A stretch of 64,000 bases of DNA from Petrimonas sp. IBARAKI (GCA_002356435.2 AP018040.2:1178001-1242000); one strand, 5' to 3'; positions 7,585 through 17,107 are shown, counted from the stretch's first letter. The notes: generated by a model not told the origin, from the sequence alone. Program-made: numbers and translations.

Positions 7585-9009
7585 ATGAAAAGTTTTTTGT
7601 TGACCGGTATCATTGGTCTGATGTTTCTATCTTGTATGCAGCAAAGTAGAGAAAAGACAAGTAATTCTACGGTATTTACCGGTAAAGCAGGCGAAGTGAA
7701 ATTGATCGTTCTTGCGCCGGGACATTTTCATGCCAATCTGCTTCAAAAAAGTACCATCGACCAAGTGAATGATTCAGTTTACGTTTACGCCATGTCTCCT
7801 GATGATGCCGGATTAAACCAATATCTTTCAGCTATTGAGTCATTCAACAACAGGGCAGAGAATCCTACGAGCTGGCAAGAGGTTATATACACGGGTGACG
7901 ACTTTGTGGACAAGATGGTGACAGATGAAAATGGTAATGTTGTGGTACTTGCCGGTAACAACAAAAACAAGACCGAATATATTCTCCGCGCTGTGGATGC
8001 CGGATTGAATGTGTTGTCCGACAAGCCGATGGCTATTAACAGGAATGATTTTCTTTTGCTGGAAGAAGCGTATAAGAATGCAGGGTCAAAAAATGTTCAA
8101 CTGTATGATATGATGACGGAACGCTACGATATGCTGAACATCATCGAAAAAGAGTTGATAAACAATCCCGATTTTTTTGGAGAACTTAAGGTGGGAACGC
8201 CGGAAGATCCTGCTGTCTATATGGAAAGTGTGCACCATTTCTATAAAGAGGTTTCGGGATCACCGTTGATCCGTCCGGCATGGTACTACGACGTGGAACA
8301 ACAGGGAGAGGGTATTGCAGATGTCACTACTCACTTAATTGACTTGCTGTTCTGGAAATGTTTTCCGGATCAGCCTATCGATTATACACGGGACATCGGA
8401 AGTATCTCATCTACTCACTGGCCGACTGATATCTCTCGGCAGCAGTTCATGCAGTCTACCGGAGAATCATCATTTCCTGATTATCTTCATAAATACCTTG
8501 ATAATTCAACGCTGAAAGTCTATGCCAACGGAACTGTAAACTTCGATGTGAAAAACCACAACGTAAGTTTACAAGTTATGTGGAACTATCAGGCACCTGA
8601 GGGTGGAGGTGACACATTCATCTCCACGTTGAAAGGCACAAAAGCTATTTTGAGAACTGTTCAGAATAAGGAACAAAACTTTATCAAACAGTTGTATGTG
8701 TATAAAGCTGAAGGTGTTAGTGAGAAGGAATTTGCAGAAAATATTCAACAGGTAGTCACGAAAATACAAAAAAGATATCCCTTTGTCACTGTTTTGCCTA
8801 CATCCAATGAGGGTGAATATCTCATCAATATTCCGGCAGAAAACAGGGAGGGACACGAGTCACACTTCAGGTATGTTGCTGAATGTTTCTTTAAATACCT
8901 GGTTAATCGCGATATGCCCGAGTGGGAAATGTCAAATACACTGGCAAAATATTATATTACGACAAAAGCAGTAGAGGTTGCAACTGAATTGAAGATAAAC
9001 AATGATTAA
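7585..9009 (+). CDS. Oxidoreductase-like lipoprotein, Gfo/Idh/MocA fold with Oxidoreduct_C domain
   Basis: Predicted lipid-anchored protein. The signal peptide ends in the lipobox FLSC with Cys17. The N-terminal Rossmann-like half starts with VKLIVLAPGHFHA, which replaces the GxGxxG loop, and carries DKP at 146-148. The C-terminal half (about 160-474) contains IADVTTHLIDLLFW and corresponds to the putative oxidoreductase C-terminal domain family of Bacteroidota. The 474-residue length is usual. Its last codons overlap the DoxX gene by 8 bases, and DoxX overlaps the next Gfo gene, so these three are made in a fixed ratio. Substrate unknown. Confidence 0.82.
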   Translation: MKSFLLTGIIGLMFLSCMQQSREKTSNSTVFTGKAGEVKLIVLAPGHFHANLLQKSTIDQVNDSVYVYAMSPDDAGLNQYLSAIESFNNRAENPTSWQEVIYTGDDFVDKMVTDENGNVVVLAGNNKNKTEYILRAVDAGLNVLSDKPMAINRNDFLLLEEAYKNAGSKNVQLYDMMTERYDMLNIIEKELINNPDFFGELKVGTPEDPAVYMESVHHFYKEVSGSPLIRPAWYYDVEQQGEGIADVTTHLIDLLFWKCFPDQPIDYTRDIGSISSTHWPTDISRQQFMQSTGESSFPDYLHKYLDNSTLKVYANGTVNFDVKNHNVSLQVMWNYQAPEGGGDTFISTLKGTKAILRTVQNKEQNFIKQLYVYKAEGVSEKEFAENIQQVVTKIQKRYPFVTVLPTSNEGEYLINIPAENREGHESHFRYVAECFFKYLVNRDMPEWEMSNTLAKYYITTKAVEVATELKINND

Positions 9010-9508
9010 CGAAAAGAAATATACAAAAGCCCAACTGATCTTTTTATTGGTTCTCCGTTTCGTAATTGGATGGCATATATTATATGAGGGAATATCTAAG
9101 GTTATGAATCCACAATGGACATCCGCGAATTTCTTGCAAGAGTCCCAAGGAATCTTATCGGGTTTTTCCGGTTGGATATTATCGAACAGCAGTTTGCTTT
9201 CTATTGTCGATTTTTTAAATATATGGGGATTAGTACTTATAGGACTCGGCCTGATATTCGGATTTCTTTTTAAACCTGCCGCCATTGCGGGATCTGTTTT
9301 GATATTTATTTATTACCTTAGCGTTCCCCCTTTGGTGGGTTACGAATACACGCTACCCTCCGATGGGAGCAATCTTGTAATTAATAGGACACTTATTGAG
9401 GCCGTCGCACTTTTTGGGTTGGCCCTTTTCCCAACTAACGAAGTTTTCGGATTAGATTATTTTATCAGTTCCCGACAGAAAGGAACACTTCAACATGGCA
9501 GAAAATAA
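9002..9508 (+). CDS. DoxX/DoxD-like integral membrane protein
   Basis: Small four-helix inner-membrane protein of 168 residues. Hydrophobic segments lie near residues 8-27, 55-95 (two) and 125-145. The first helix carries RFVIGWHILYEGISK, the typical DoxX start. The family includes the small subunit of an archaeal thiosulfate:quinone oxidoreductase and many proteins of unknown role linked to redox enzymes. It overlaps the oxidoreductase-like lipoprotein upstream by 8 bases and the Tat-signal Gfo/Idh/MocA gene downstream by 14 bases. That arrangement suggests it passes electrons from the exported oxidoreductases to the quinone pool; this role is inference. Confidence 0.85.
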   Translation: MINEKKYTKAQLIFLLVLRFVIGWHILYEGISKVMNPQWTSANFLQESQGILSGFSGWILSNSSLLSIVDFLNIWGLVLIGLGLIFGFLFKPAAIAGSVLIFIYYLSVPPLVGYEYTLPSDGSNLVINRTLIEAVALFGLALFPTNEVFGLDYFISSRQKGTLQHGRK

Positions 9509-11105
9509 CAACAATACAGGTGAGAGAGAACCGGCGAAGAATCAATCTTCCCCAGATAGTACCGAACATACATCAACCAAAGACATCTCCCGGAGAACTG
9601 TTCTAAAAGCGTTTGCCGGAATTCCTGTTGCTGGGATACTCGGTTACGAATGGTTCAAAAAAATTAATTACGATAAAAACAAAAAAGATCGAATTGCCCG
9701 TGAACTGGGTCTCGATAAAATGGAGTTCCCTGTATCGGATTACGGAAAAGACGCTAAACGAGACACACTTCGAATTGGGATTATCGGATTTGGACGACGT
9801 GCTGAACAATTGTCTGCAGGTCTAGGGTTTATGCACCCTGATGAGGTGAAGAAAAGAGAAAACAACAATACGTTAATCAGTTGGCTTGAACAAGAGGATC
9901 TTCATGTTGCCATAACAGGAATTTGCGATGTTTTCGATTTACATGCTGAACGCGGATTGACCGTAGCAAATAATAGTGTTCGTCACGGAGCGTCCAAATT
10001 GTCTGTCAAACAATATCGAACGTACCAAGACATGCTGGCTGATGAGAGCATCGATGCTGTAATAATATCTACCCCTGATCATCACCATGCCTCTATGGCC
10101 ATCGATGCCGTAAAAGCAGGAAAGCACGTTTATTTGGAAAAAAGCGTAGCTCATACGGAAGAGGAACTGAATGAACTTTACCGTACGGTAAAAGAAAGCT
10201 CCATAGTTTTCCAGTTAGGCCACCAGATAACACAGAGCACGGTTTTTAAACAGGCAAAAGAGATTATCGGCAAGAACGTATTGGGTAAAATTACGTTGAT
10301 AGAAACTACCAGTAACCGCAATACGGCAGAAGGTGCTTGGATAAGGCATTTGGACAGTAACGGTAATCCCAAACCAGGGGATCTGAAAAGTATTGATTGG
10401 GAACGGTGGTTAGGCAACACACCTTATGTACCTTTTACCATTGACCGTTACTATAACTGGACAAAGTGGTTCGCTTATGATACCGGATTGATTGGCCAAT
10501 TGTTTACCCATGAATTCGATGCAGTGAATCAGCTGTTGCGAATTGGTATCCCTCAATCGGTATCCTCATCAGGTGGTATCTATTACTGGAAAGACAACAG
10601 GGAGATTCCCGATAGCTTACACTGTGTCTTTGAATACCCTCACAAGGATTTGACTTTGTTATACAGCGGAAATCTGGCATCGAGCAGGAGCCGAGGGCGA
10701 GTTTTTATGGGGCATGATGCTTCAATGGAACTCGGAAACAATATTAAAATAACCGTTGATAGAAATTCAACGCAGTACAAGAAAGGCATAGACTCAGGGT
10801 TAATTGATACGGGATCCCCGATGCTTACTTATAATCCCGGTGCAGGTCAGATTGACGCAGTAACGTCTGCTTCCGAGAAGTACTATGCCGATAGGGGATT
10901 GACCAATACCGTTATTAATGGTAAGCAGATCGATGTAACACATTTACATTTGCGCGAATGGCTGGATTGTATTCGTGAGAACAAAACTCCAAGCGCAAAT
11001 ATCGAAGTAGCTTACGAAGAAGGAATTGCTTGCTTAATGGCCCATCGTTCCTATCTTGAAAAACGTCAGGTTTTTTGGGACGAAGTAAACAGAAAAATTG
11101 TTTGA
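9495..11105 (+). CDS. Tat-exported Gfo/Idh/MocA oxidoreductase with EKS in place of EKP
   Basis: Predicted periplasmic or membrane-anchored NAD(P)-type sugar oxidoreductase of 536 residues. A hydrophilic 30-residue leader precedes the twin-arginine signal SRRTVLKAF (RR at 33-34) and a single hydrophobic segment that may act as an anchor. The Rossmann strand is LRIGIIGFGRR (about 92-102). The next motif is STPDHHHAS, then LEKS at 214-217, where the family nearly always has EKP. The second domain has QLFTHEFDAVNQLLR with the conserved His. The sequence GNTPYVPFTIDRYYNWTKWF is typical of the exported branch. Translation is coupled to DoxX (14-base overlap). Confidence 0.88.
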   Translation: MAENNNNTGEREPAKNQSSPDSTEHTSTKDISRRTVLKAFAGIPVAGILGYEWFKKINYDKNKKDRIARELGLDKMEFPVSDYGKDAKRDTLRIGIIGFGRRAEQLSAGLGFMHPDEVKKRENNNTLISWLEQEDLHVAITGICDVFDLHAERGLTVANNSVRHGASKLSVKQYRTYQDMLADESIDAVIISTPDHHHASMAIDAVKAGKHVYLEKSVAHTEEELNELYRTVKESSIVFQLGHQITQSTVFKQAKEIIGKNVLGKITLIETTSNRNTAEGAWIRHLDSNGNPKPGDLKSIDWERWLGNTPYVPFTIDRYYNWTKWFAYDTGLIGQLFTHEFDAVNQLLRIGIPQSVSSSGGIYYWKDNREIPDSLHCVFEYPHKDLTLLYSGNLASSRSRGRVFMGHDASMELGNNIKITVDRNSTQYKKGIDSGLIDTGSPMLTYNPGAGQIDAVTSASEKYYADRGLTNTVINGKQIDVTHLHLREWLDCIRENKTPSANIEVAYEEGIACLMAHRSYLEKRQVFWDEVNRKIV

Positions 11106-11133
11106 AATCTGTGAGTAATTAAATAAATCGGAT

Positions 11134-12483
11134 ATGATGACTTCAAGAAGACAATTTATTAAAAAAGTAGCAGTAAGTGCCTCTGTTCTTTCACTTGGGG
11201 GTGTTCTGCCAGGTTTTAGCGCTTCAAGCTACAGGAATATCATGGGGTCAAATGACCGCATCCGTATTGCTGGAATCGGTGTGAACTCCAGAGGTAATGC
11301 CCTGGCTAGAGGGTTTGCCAATGAAAAAGAAAAGGGATGTGTTGTGACTGATATATGCGATGTCGATTCACGCGCTATTGAGAAATGCATTAAGACTGTT
11401 CAGGAAATTGCCGGCAATAAACCCAGGGGACATAAAGACATTAGAAGAATGTTGGAATCAGACAGCTACGATGCTGTCTTTATTGCCACACCTGATCACT
11501 GGCACGCTACAGGCGCCGTGATGGCAATGAAAGCCGACAAACATGTTTACTTGGAGAAGCCTACGAGTCACAACCCCGAAGAGAACCGGATTCTGGTTGA
11601 AGCTGAAAAAAAGTATGGAAAGATAGTTCAGGTTGGTAACCAACGACGCTCTTGGCCTAACGTAGCACATGCGATAAAAGAATTACATGCCGGCATTATT
11701 GGTGATATTCATTACGGGAAAAGCTGGTATTATAGCAAGCGTCCCTCGATGGGCATTGGAAAGAATACATCGGTTCCGGATTGGTTAAACTGGGAGCTCT
11801 GGCAAGGACCTGCGCCCAGGGTATCCTATAAAGACAATATTGTCCATTATGATTGGCATTGGATATGGCATTGGGGTACTGGAGAAGCTTTAAATAACGG
11901 TATGCATTTTGTGGATTTGTTACGTTGGGGAATGCAATTAGGTTATCCCATAAAAGTAGCTTCTACCGGTGGAAGATACCATCATCAAGACGATTGGGAA
12001 ACGCCCGATACACAGCTGGTTAATTTTAACTTTGCTAATGGTAAAGCAATAACCTGGGAAAGCCAGAGTTGCGTAAAATCAGATATTTATGGCTACGGTA
12101 GTGGTGTCGCATTTTTTGGAGATAAAGGAACTTTAGTTATAGGTGGAGGAAACGAATATAAAGTTTTCGACTTAGATAATAAATTAGTCAAACATATAGA
12201 CAGCAAGATGGTATTTGAAGAAGGCAACTTGGTTAATCCAACGCAAAGCCTTGATGCGTACCACTTTCAAAACTTTTTCAATGCTATCCGAGAAGGAGAG
12301 AAGTTAAACTCATGTTTGACAGAAGCATGTGCCAGCACACAGCTGGTACAGCTGTCCAATATTTCTCACAGAGTAGGAAGAGCGTTAAACATCGATCACA
12401 GGAATGGTGCTATCCTGAAAGACAATGAAGCTTCAAAATTGTGGAAAAGAGAGTATGAAAAGGGTTGGGACTTAAAAGTCTGA
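11134..12483 (+). CDS. Tat-exported Gfo/Idh/MocA oxidoreductase
   Basis: Periplasmic sugar oxidoreductase-type enzyme of 449 residues. The Tat signal has TSRRQFIKK at residues 3-11 and a hydrophobic core to about residue 27. The NAD(P) strand is IRIAGIGVNSRGNA (43-56). ATPDHWHATGAV precedes EKP (141-143), the intact lysine motif. The second domain carries NNGMHFVDLLRWGMQLGYP with the conserved His and Asp. The usual end, REYEKGWDLKV, is present. It lies 28 bases after the previous Gfo gene in the same operon. Candidate C3 or C1 dehydrogenase of a glycan-derived sugar; substrate not deducible. Confidence 0.9.
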   Translation: MMTSRRQFIKKVAVSASVLSLGGVLPGFSASSYRNIMGSNDRIRIAGIGVNSRGNALARGFANEKEKGCVVTDICDVDSRAIEKCIKTVQEIAGNKPRGHKDIRRMLESDSYDAVFIATPDHWHATGAVMAMKADKHVYLEKPTSHNPEENRILVEAEKKYGKIVQVGNQRRSWPNVAHAIKELHAGIIGDIHYGKSWYYSKRPSMGIGKNTSVPDWLNWELWQGPAPRVSYKDNIVHYDWHWIWHWGTGEALNNGMHFVDLLRWGMQLGYPIKVASTGGRYHHQDDWETPDTQLVNFNFANGKAITWESQSCVKSDIYGYGSGVAFFGDKGTLVIGGGNEYKVFDLDNKLVKHIDSKMVFEEGNLVNPTQSLDAYHFQNFFNAIREGEKLNSCLTEACASTQLVQLSNISHRVGRALNIDHRNGAILKDNEASKLWKREYEKGWDLKV

Positions 12484-12525
12484 TAATATCCTGCTTTTCT
12501 CGTCTGACCTAAATACCATGTACTT

Positions 12526-13644
12526 ATGAGTATAGATAATTCAAGATCCGACAAGACAAGAGTGCGATCCATTGATGCGCTCAGGGGATTTGATATGTTC
12601 TGGATCATGGGTATTGGCAGCGTGGTTGTTCAAGTAGCAGCCATTGAGGGAACTCCTTTCTGGACTGGATTATCAGCACAGTTTGAGCATCCGTACTGGA
12701 ATGGGTTTACGCTTTGGGACATGATTTTTCCATTGTTCATGTTTTTATCTGGGATTTCGTCACCCTTTTCGATTGACAATCAATTAAAAAATGGTCGTTC
12801 AAGGAAGCAAATCTTGTGGAAAGTTATAAGGCGTGGACTCATTCTTATCTTACTGGGGATTATTTATAATACAAAAGGGATTGAGTTAAGGCCTTTGTCT
12901 GACTACAGGTATGCGAGTGTGTTAGGTAAGATTGGTGCAAGCTATATTTTTGCAAATATAATTTATTTATATGCTAGGCCTAAAGCACAAGCAGTGTGGT
13001 ACTGGGTACTTCTTATCGGATATTGGTTGCTGTTGAAATTTACTTCTGCTCCGGGTTATCCTCCGGGGAACCTTACGGAAGCCGGCAATTTTGCTTCCTA
13101 CTTTGACCGTATTATTTTACCGGGCAGACTTTCACGTGACATTCACGATACGGTAGGCTTACTCTGTACAATTACTGGGGTATCAACCACACTTCTCGGA
13201 GTCATAACGGGAAATTTCTTAAAAAAGTACCCCATGAGTCCAATTAAGAAAGTCTTTTGGTTCAGTATTGGGGGACTGGGTTTGATTTTACTGGGGCTCC
13301 TTTGGGGTTTAGATTTTCCAATAAATAAGAACTTATGGTCTAGCTCGTTTACCCTACTTACGGGAGGTATAAGCTTATTACTGTTCGCACTTTTCTATTA
13401 CATTATTGATGTTAGGGGATACTATAAGTGGTCTTTCTTTTTCCGGGTTATAGGCATGAATTCAATTTTCATCTATATCTCGCCAATCTTTATTAATTAT
13501 TTCTATATAGCTAAAGCTTCACTTCGCTGGATAGGGCAATTGTCAGGTACTTATGAAGTGCCGGTTATGGGAATTTGTACTGTGTTTGTGTCTTGGTTGG
13601 TGCTTTACTTCATGTATAAAAAAAACATTTTTATAAAAGTATAA
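12526..13644 (+). CDS. DUF5009 / heparan-alpha-glucosaminide N-acetyltransferase-like membrane protein
   Basis: Inner-membrane protein of 372 residues with about ten hydrophobic helices. It opens with RVRSIDALRGFDMFWIMG, the signature of the COG4299/DUF5009 family, which is related to lysosomal HGSNAT, an enzyme that acetylates terminal glucosamine across a membrane. The loop WNGFTLWDMIFPLFMFLSG holds the conserved acidic residue of helix 2. In an island with NagA and a PIG-L deacetylase, a role in acetylating or re-acetylating free amino groups of hexosamines before uptake is plausible but unproven. The next gene starts 4 bases after its stop. Confidence 0.82.
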   Translation: MSIDNSRSDKTRVRSIDALRGFDMFWIMGIGSVVVQVAAIEGTPFWTGLSAQFEHPYWNGFTLWDMIFPLFMFLSGISSPFSIDNQLKNGRSRKQILWKVIRRGLILILLGIIYNTKGIELRPLSDYRYASVLGKIGASYIFANIIYLYARPKAQAVWYWVLLIGYWLLLKFTSAPGYPPGNLTEAGNFASYFDRIILPGRLSRDIHDTVGLLCTITGVSTTLLGVITGNFLKKYPMSPIKKVFWFSIGGLGLILLGLLWGLDFPINKNLWSSSFTLLTGGISLLLFALFYYIIDVRGYYKWSFFFRVIGMNSIFIYISPIFINYFYIAKASLRWIGQLSGTYEVPVMGICTVFVSWLVLYFMYKKNIFIKV

Positions 13645-13648
13645 CCTC

Positions 13649-14371
13649 ATGAAAATCTCCTTATCACACGTGCTGTTGTTGATTTGTATGTCTATTATGG
13701 AATATGCAGCGGGAAAACCACTCCAAAGTAATAACATGGACAATCGATGGCAGCCACTCTTCAAGACAGCCGAAGATACGGTACATTGGACATCTGTCCG
13801 TGATACGCCCTTTCCAAATGAAGGGTGGCAAATTAAAAAGAAAGAATTAATCCTGCTTTCCGGAAGGAAAGGTGGAGACATTATAACCAAAAGGAAATAT
13901 GCTGATTTTGAGTTGAAGTTAGAATTTAAAATGACCCGTCTGGTCAATTCAGGAGTAAAATATCTTGTCCATCAAATGTTTAATAATGATGCTGAAAGAA
14001 TGGAGTGGATTGGATTCGAATACCAAATAATTGATGATTTTCATCAAAATGAAATACAAGGTTTCGATGACGATAAAGGTTCAACTGCTGCTCTGTATCT
14101 ATTGTATGCTCCTGATAAAAATAAAAAACTAAAGCCATTAGGTACTTGGAACTCATTAAGAATTAGAGTCCAAGGGAATAAAGTTGAACATTGGTTGAAT
14201 GGGGAGAGGGTTGTAAGTGTTGATGTTGATTCGCAAGAATTTAAAAATAGAGTGCAAGGAACAAAGTTTAAAAAATACGGTGATTTCGGTAAAAAAAGAG
14301 ACGGTCATATACTTTTACAGGATCACGGCGACCAAGTGCACTATAGGAATATCATGATTAAGGAGCTGTAA
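13649..14371 (+). CDS. DUF1080 (PF06439) protein, 3-keto-glycoside lyase/hydratase family
   Basis: Exported jelly-roll (LamG-like) protein of 240 residues with a Sec signal peptide (about 1-22). Recognisable blocks in order: GWQIKKKELIL, FELKLEFK, NSGVKYLVHQ, GFEYQIIDD, GTWNSLRIRV, HWLNGERVVSV and HILLQDHGDQVHYRNI. These are the DUF1080 hallmarks, with the final HG pair. The family is now linked to cleavage of 3-keto-glycosides made by Gfo/Idh/MocA dehydrogenases. Sitting 4 bases behind a membrane acyltransferase-like gene and in the same operon as four Gfo-type genes, it fits that redox route. First of three DUF1080 genes here. Confidence 0.88.
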   Translation: MKISLSHVLLLICMSIMEYAAGKPLQSNNMDNRWQPLFKTAEDTVHWTSVRDTPFPNEGWQIKKKELILLSGRKGGDIITKRKYADFELKLEFKMTRLVNSGVKYLVHQMFNNDAERMEWIGFEYQIIDDFHQNEIQGFDDDKGSTAALYLLYAPDKNKKLKPLGTWNSLRIRVQGNKVEHWLNGERVVSVDVDSQEFKNRVQGTKFKKYGDFGKKRDGHILLQDHGDQVHYRNIMIKEL

Positions 14372-14383
14372 TATGGAAATCCA

Positions 14384-16780
14384 ATGAAAAGGGGAAAAAA
14401 CGGTATTATCATCTTATTGTTGTTTTGTTTTAGCCCGTGTATATTTGCTAATAGCCTTTGTGAAAAAGATTCTAAAAAGAAAAATCCAGCACCAAAAAAA
14501 AATTACACAGCTTCCTCCGATTCGTTAAAAAGGAAACAGGAACTCGAGTGGATATTGTCTGTTTTACCCACTGATGAGGTCCATCGGGGCAGGGTTTCAT
14601 ATCTTGATGAAACATTTAAAGACTGGTTGAGTAGAACAGGTGAACTGCCTCCCGATTTTGACAAAATGTCTTCTCTGCCATTCCTGCCCAATCCCTTAGT
14701 GATGGATGAAGGAAGAGGTAGTACTCCGGTTGTTTCTCTGAATCAATGGAATATGCAAAGAGATTGGATGAAGCAACAACTTGAGTACTATATTACCGGG
14801 ACAGTCCCTCCCCCTCCCGTTAATTTACAATCCGACATATTACAGGAAAAGAAGGATGGTGAGATAACCATTCAGACCATTCTATTATCTTTTGGCCCAG
14901 ATAAAAAAGCGACCCTCACGCTCGAGTTAATGATTCCTCCAGGCAAAGGTCCATTTCCTGTATTCCTTACAAACTGGAATCATCGGGAGTGGGCTCAGAT
15001 TGCTGTACGAAGAGGCTATATCGGTTGCTTGTATGCAGGTGCTGACAGTAAAGATGACACGGAAGCATATTCGGAAATTTGGGCAGGGTGTTATGATTTT
15101 ACCCGTTTGATGAGAAGAGCGTACGGTGCTTCGAGGGCAGTAGATTATTTATATACGTTGTCCTGTGTGGACAAGGATAAGATCGGTATCACCGGTCACT
15201 CCAGAAATGGGAAAACGTCGCTAATGGCTGCTGCTTTTGATGAGAGAATTGGTGCTTGTATTCCCAGCAGTGGTGGCACGGGTGCCGAAGTACCCTGGCG
15301 TTATAATGCCCATAAATATGATGTTGAAGATATTGCGCTGCTTTCTTGCGCACAACCGGCCTGGTTACATCCCAGATTAAGATTCTTTGTTGGAAGAGAA
15401 AATAAATTGCCTATAGATCAAAATTCATTTATGGCATTAATTGCTCCACGAGGGTTAATGATAAGTACAGCAACAACTGAATCGGCAAGTAATATTTTTG
15501 GAATTGAGCAAGCTTATCATTCCAGTAAGAGAGTATATCAATTTCTGAATGCGGGTGATAATATCGCGATAACGTCACGTTACGGGTTACATGGAGTGAA
15601 TGCAAACGATATTGAAGGTTACATTGATTTTTTTGATTTTGTATTTAATAGAACCGATAGAAAGCCAGGAAACAGATTATTGCATAATTACTCTTTTGAA
15701 ACATGGTGTGCTCTAAGTAATCAGTCCGTGACACCCCATGATCACGGACTAGCAACTATCGACCTGGATGTATACGCAAGCAACAGGAATAAGTGGAAGG
15801 ATAGTAAACAAATCATAAAAAATAACCTCCGATGGATGTTGGGCGATGAACCGGCGGGTGTTACAAACCCGGGACCGCGAAGCCTAGCAAAAGGAGATAT
15901 TGGTGAAGAACGATTCGGATCCTTCCTCTCCAGACCCAGGGAAACCAAATCGATGAAAATCATGGCTATCACACCTTACGATGGATTTGGTGACAACCTG
16001 TTCGGCTATCTTTATTATCCTGTGGATGAAACGGGTAAGCTCTTAGGTGAAAATCTTCCTGTGGTGATTTACCTTCATGAATACGACTATTCGAAAGGTT
16101 TTTCTTCCATGAGTTACGATCACGAGATTCAATCGGTTTTTGAGGATTTGACCAAACTGGGATATGGTGTTTTTGCATTCGATATGATTGGTTTTGGAAA
16201 TCGATTGGAGGAAGGAGTCAATTTTTATGACCGTTATCCCCTATGGTCGAAAATGGGGAAAATGGTTGCTGACATGAAAGGGGCTGTCGATGCAATTTCA
16301 AACCTTGATTTCGTGGATCGTTCGAGAATAGTCGTGTCTGGATATTCTCTTGGAGGTACCGTAGCTCTTTTATCGGCAGCGCTGGATGAGAGAATTGCCG
16401 GTGTTGTATCCATAGCCGGTTTTACTCCCATGCGTACGAACACACTGGATCGGGGGACAGAAGGAATTAAGGCGTATTCTCATTTGCATGGGCTTATCCC
16501 AAAGTTGGGGTTTTTCGTCGGGCATGAAAGTGAAATACCTGTTGATTTCGATCAAATTATAGGTTGTATCGCTCCCCGTCCGGTTTTACTTATTGCTCCA
16601 GAACGGGATAAAGATGCGCACCTGGATGATATTAAAAAATGCGTTGGACAGGTAGGGCAAATTTATGGATTATATTCCTCGAAAGATAATATTCAACTCT
16701 ACACCCCGAATGATTACAATCGATTTTCCACAGTTATGCGGCAGAAGATGTTTTATTGGTTAAAAACTCTGAAGGAATAA
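14384..16780 (+). CDS. Double esterase: CE15-like domain fused to a second alpha/beta hydrolase
   Basis: Exported 798-residue protein with two hydrolase domains in tandem. The signal peptide spans about residues 1-22. Domain 1 (about 110-430) resembles glucuronoyl or acetyl-xylan esterases: nucleophile motif GITGHSRNGK with Ser273, then RLRFFVGRENKLPIDQ, LIAPRGLMIST and YGLHGVN with the likely catalytic His. Domain 2 (about 510-795) is dienelactone-hydrolase or acetyl-xylan-esterase like: VVSGYSLGGT with Ser655, then FTPMRTN, FDQIIGCIAPRPVLLIAPERD with the acidic residue. Both nucleophile elbows are intact, so both may work. Expected to remove ester decorations in the periplasm. Last gene of the nag unit. 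Confidence 0.83.
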   Translation: MKRGKNGIIILLLFCFSPCIFANSLCEKDSKKKNPAPKKNYTASSDSLKRKQELEWILSVLPTDEVHRGRVSYLDETFKDWLSRTGELPPDFDKMSSLPFLPNPLVMDEGRGSTPVVSLNQWNMQRDWMKQQLEYYITGTVPPPPVNLQSDILQEKKDGEITIQTILLSFGPDKKATLTLELMIPPGKGPFPVFLTNWNHREWAQIAVRRGYIGCLYAGADSKDDTEAYSEIWAGCYDFTRLMRRAYGASRAVDYLYTLSCVDKDKIGITGHSRNGKTSLMAAAFDERIGACIPSSGGTGAEVPWRYNAHKYDVEDIALLSCAQPAWLHPRLRFFVGRENKLPIDQNSFMALIAPRGLMISTATTESASNIFGIEQAYHSSKRVYQFLNAGDNIAITSRYGLHGVNANDIEGYIDFFDFVFNRTDRKPGNRLLHNYSFETWCALSNQSVTPHDHGLATIDLDVYASNRNKWKDSKQIIKNNLRWMLGDEPAGVTNPGPRSLAKGDIGEERFGSFLSRPRETKSMKIMAITPYDGFGDNLFGYLYYPVDETGKLLGENLPVVIYLHEYDYSKGFSSMSYDHEIQSVFEDLTKLGYGVFAFDMIGFGNRLEEGVNFYDRYPLWSKMGKMVADMKGAVDAISNLDFVDRSRIVVSGYSLGGTVALLSAALDERIAGVVSIAGFTPMRTNTLDRGTEGIKAYSHLHGLIPKLGFFVGHESEIPVDFDQIIGCIAPRPVLLIAPERDKDAHLDDIKKCVGQVGQIYGLYSSKDNIQLYTPNDYNRFSTVMRQKMFYWLKTLKE

Positions 16781-16828
16781 ATCCGATGCCGTCTATCAAA
16801 AAAAAATGCCTCGTATTATGCTTTTCAG

Positions 16829-16864
16829 GCATAAAGGATGCGAAGGCCTTATGCTTCTTTTATT
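16829..16864 (+). terminator. Terminator-like hairpin after the nag unit
   Basis: GCATAAAGG pairs with CCTTATGC (one bulged A), loop of nine bases, followed by the T-rich run TTCTTTTATT. Imperfect but well placed 49 bases after the last stop codon. The rest of the 327-base gap (16781-17107) holds operator copy b near its right end; I see no gene in it. Confidence 0.45.
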
Positions 16865-17003
16865 ACGCATAGAACATCATTAAATCTCATATATAGGTTG
16901 TTAACATATTTCGAGGTCGGCACAGTAATAAACCGTTACAATGAATTGGATATGTAAAATGTATCTAAAACAGATGCTTTGCAAGCAGAACTGAAATGAG
17001 GTA

Positions 17004-17034
17004 ATTACGTTTTTTGAGGGTTGTTGTGCGGAAT
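17004..17034 (+). promoter_or_regulatory. Shared operator copy b, upstream of the enolase-superfamily unit
   Basis: ATTACG-N19-CGGAAT, with spacer beginning TTTTTTGAGG. A -7-like box TTTCTTTA lies at 17063-17070, exactly 28 bases after the site. The start codon of the first gene (17108) is 74 bases away. Confidence 0.6.
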
Positions 17035-17107
17035 GTTAAGTAAAATTATTATTTTTATACTATTTCTTTATACTGTGAAATTTCTTCGAAACAATTGACT
17101 GAGGCTT

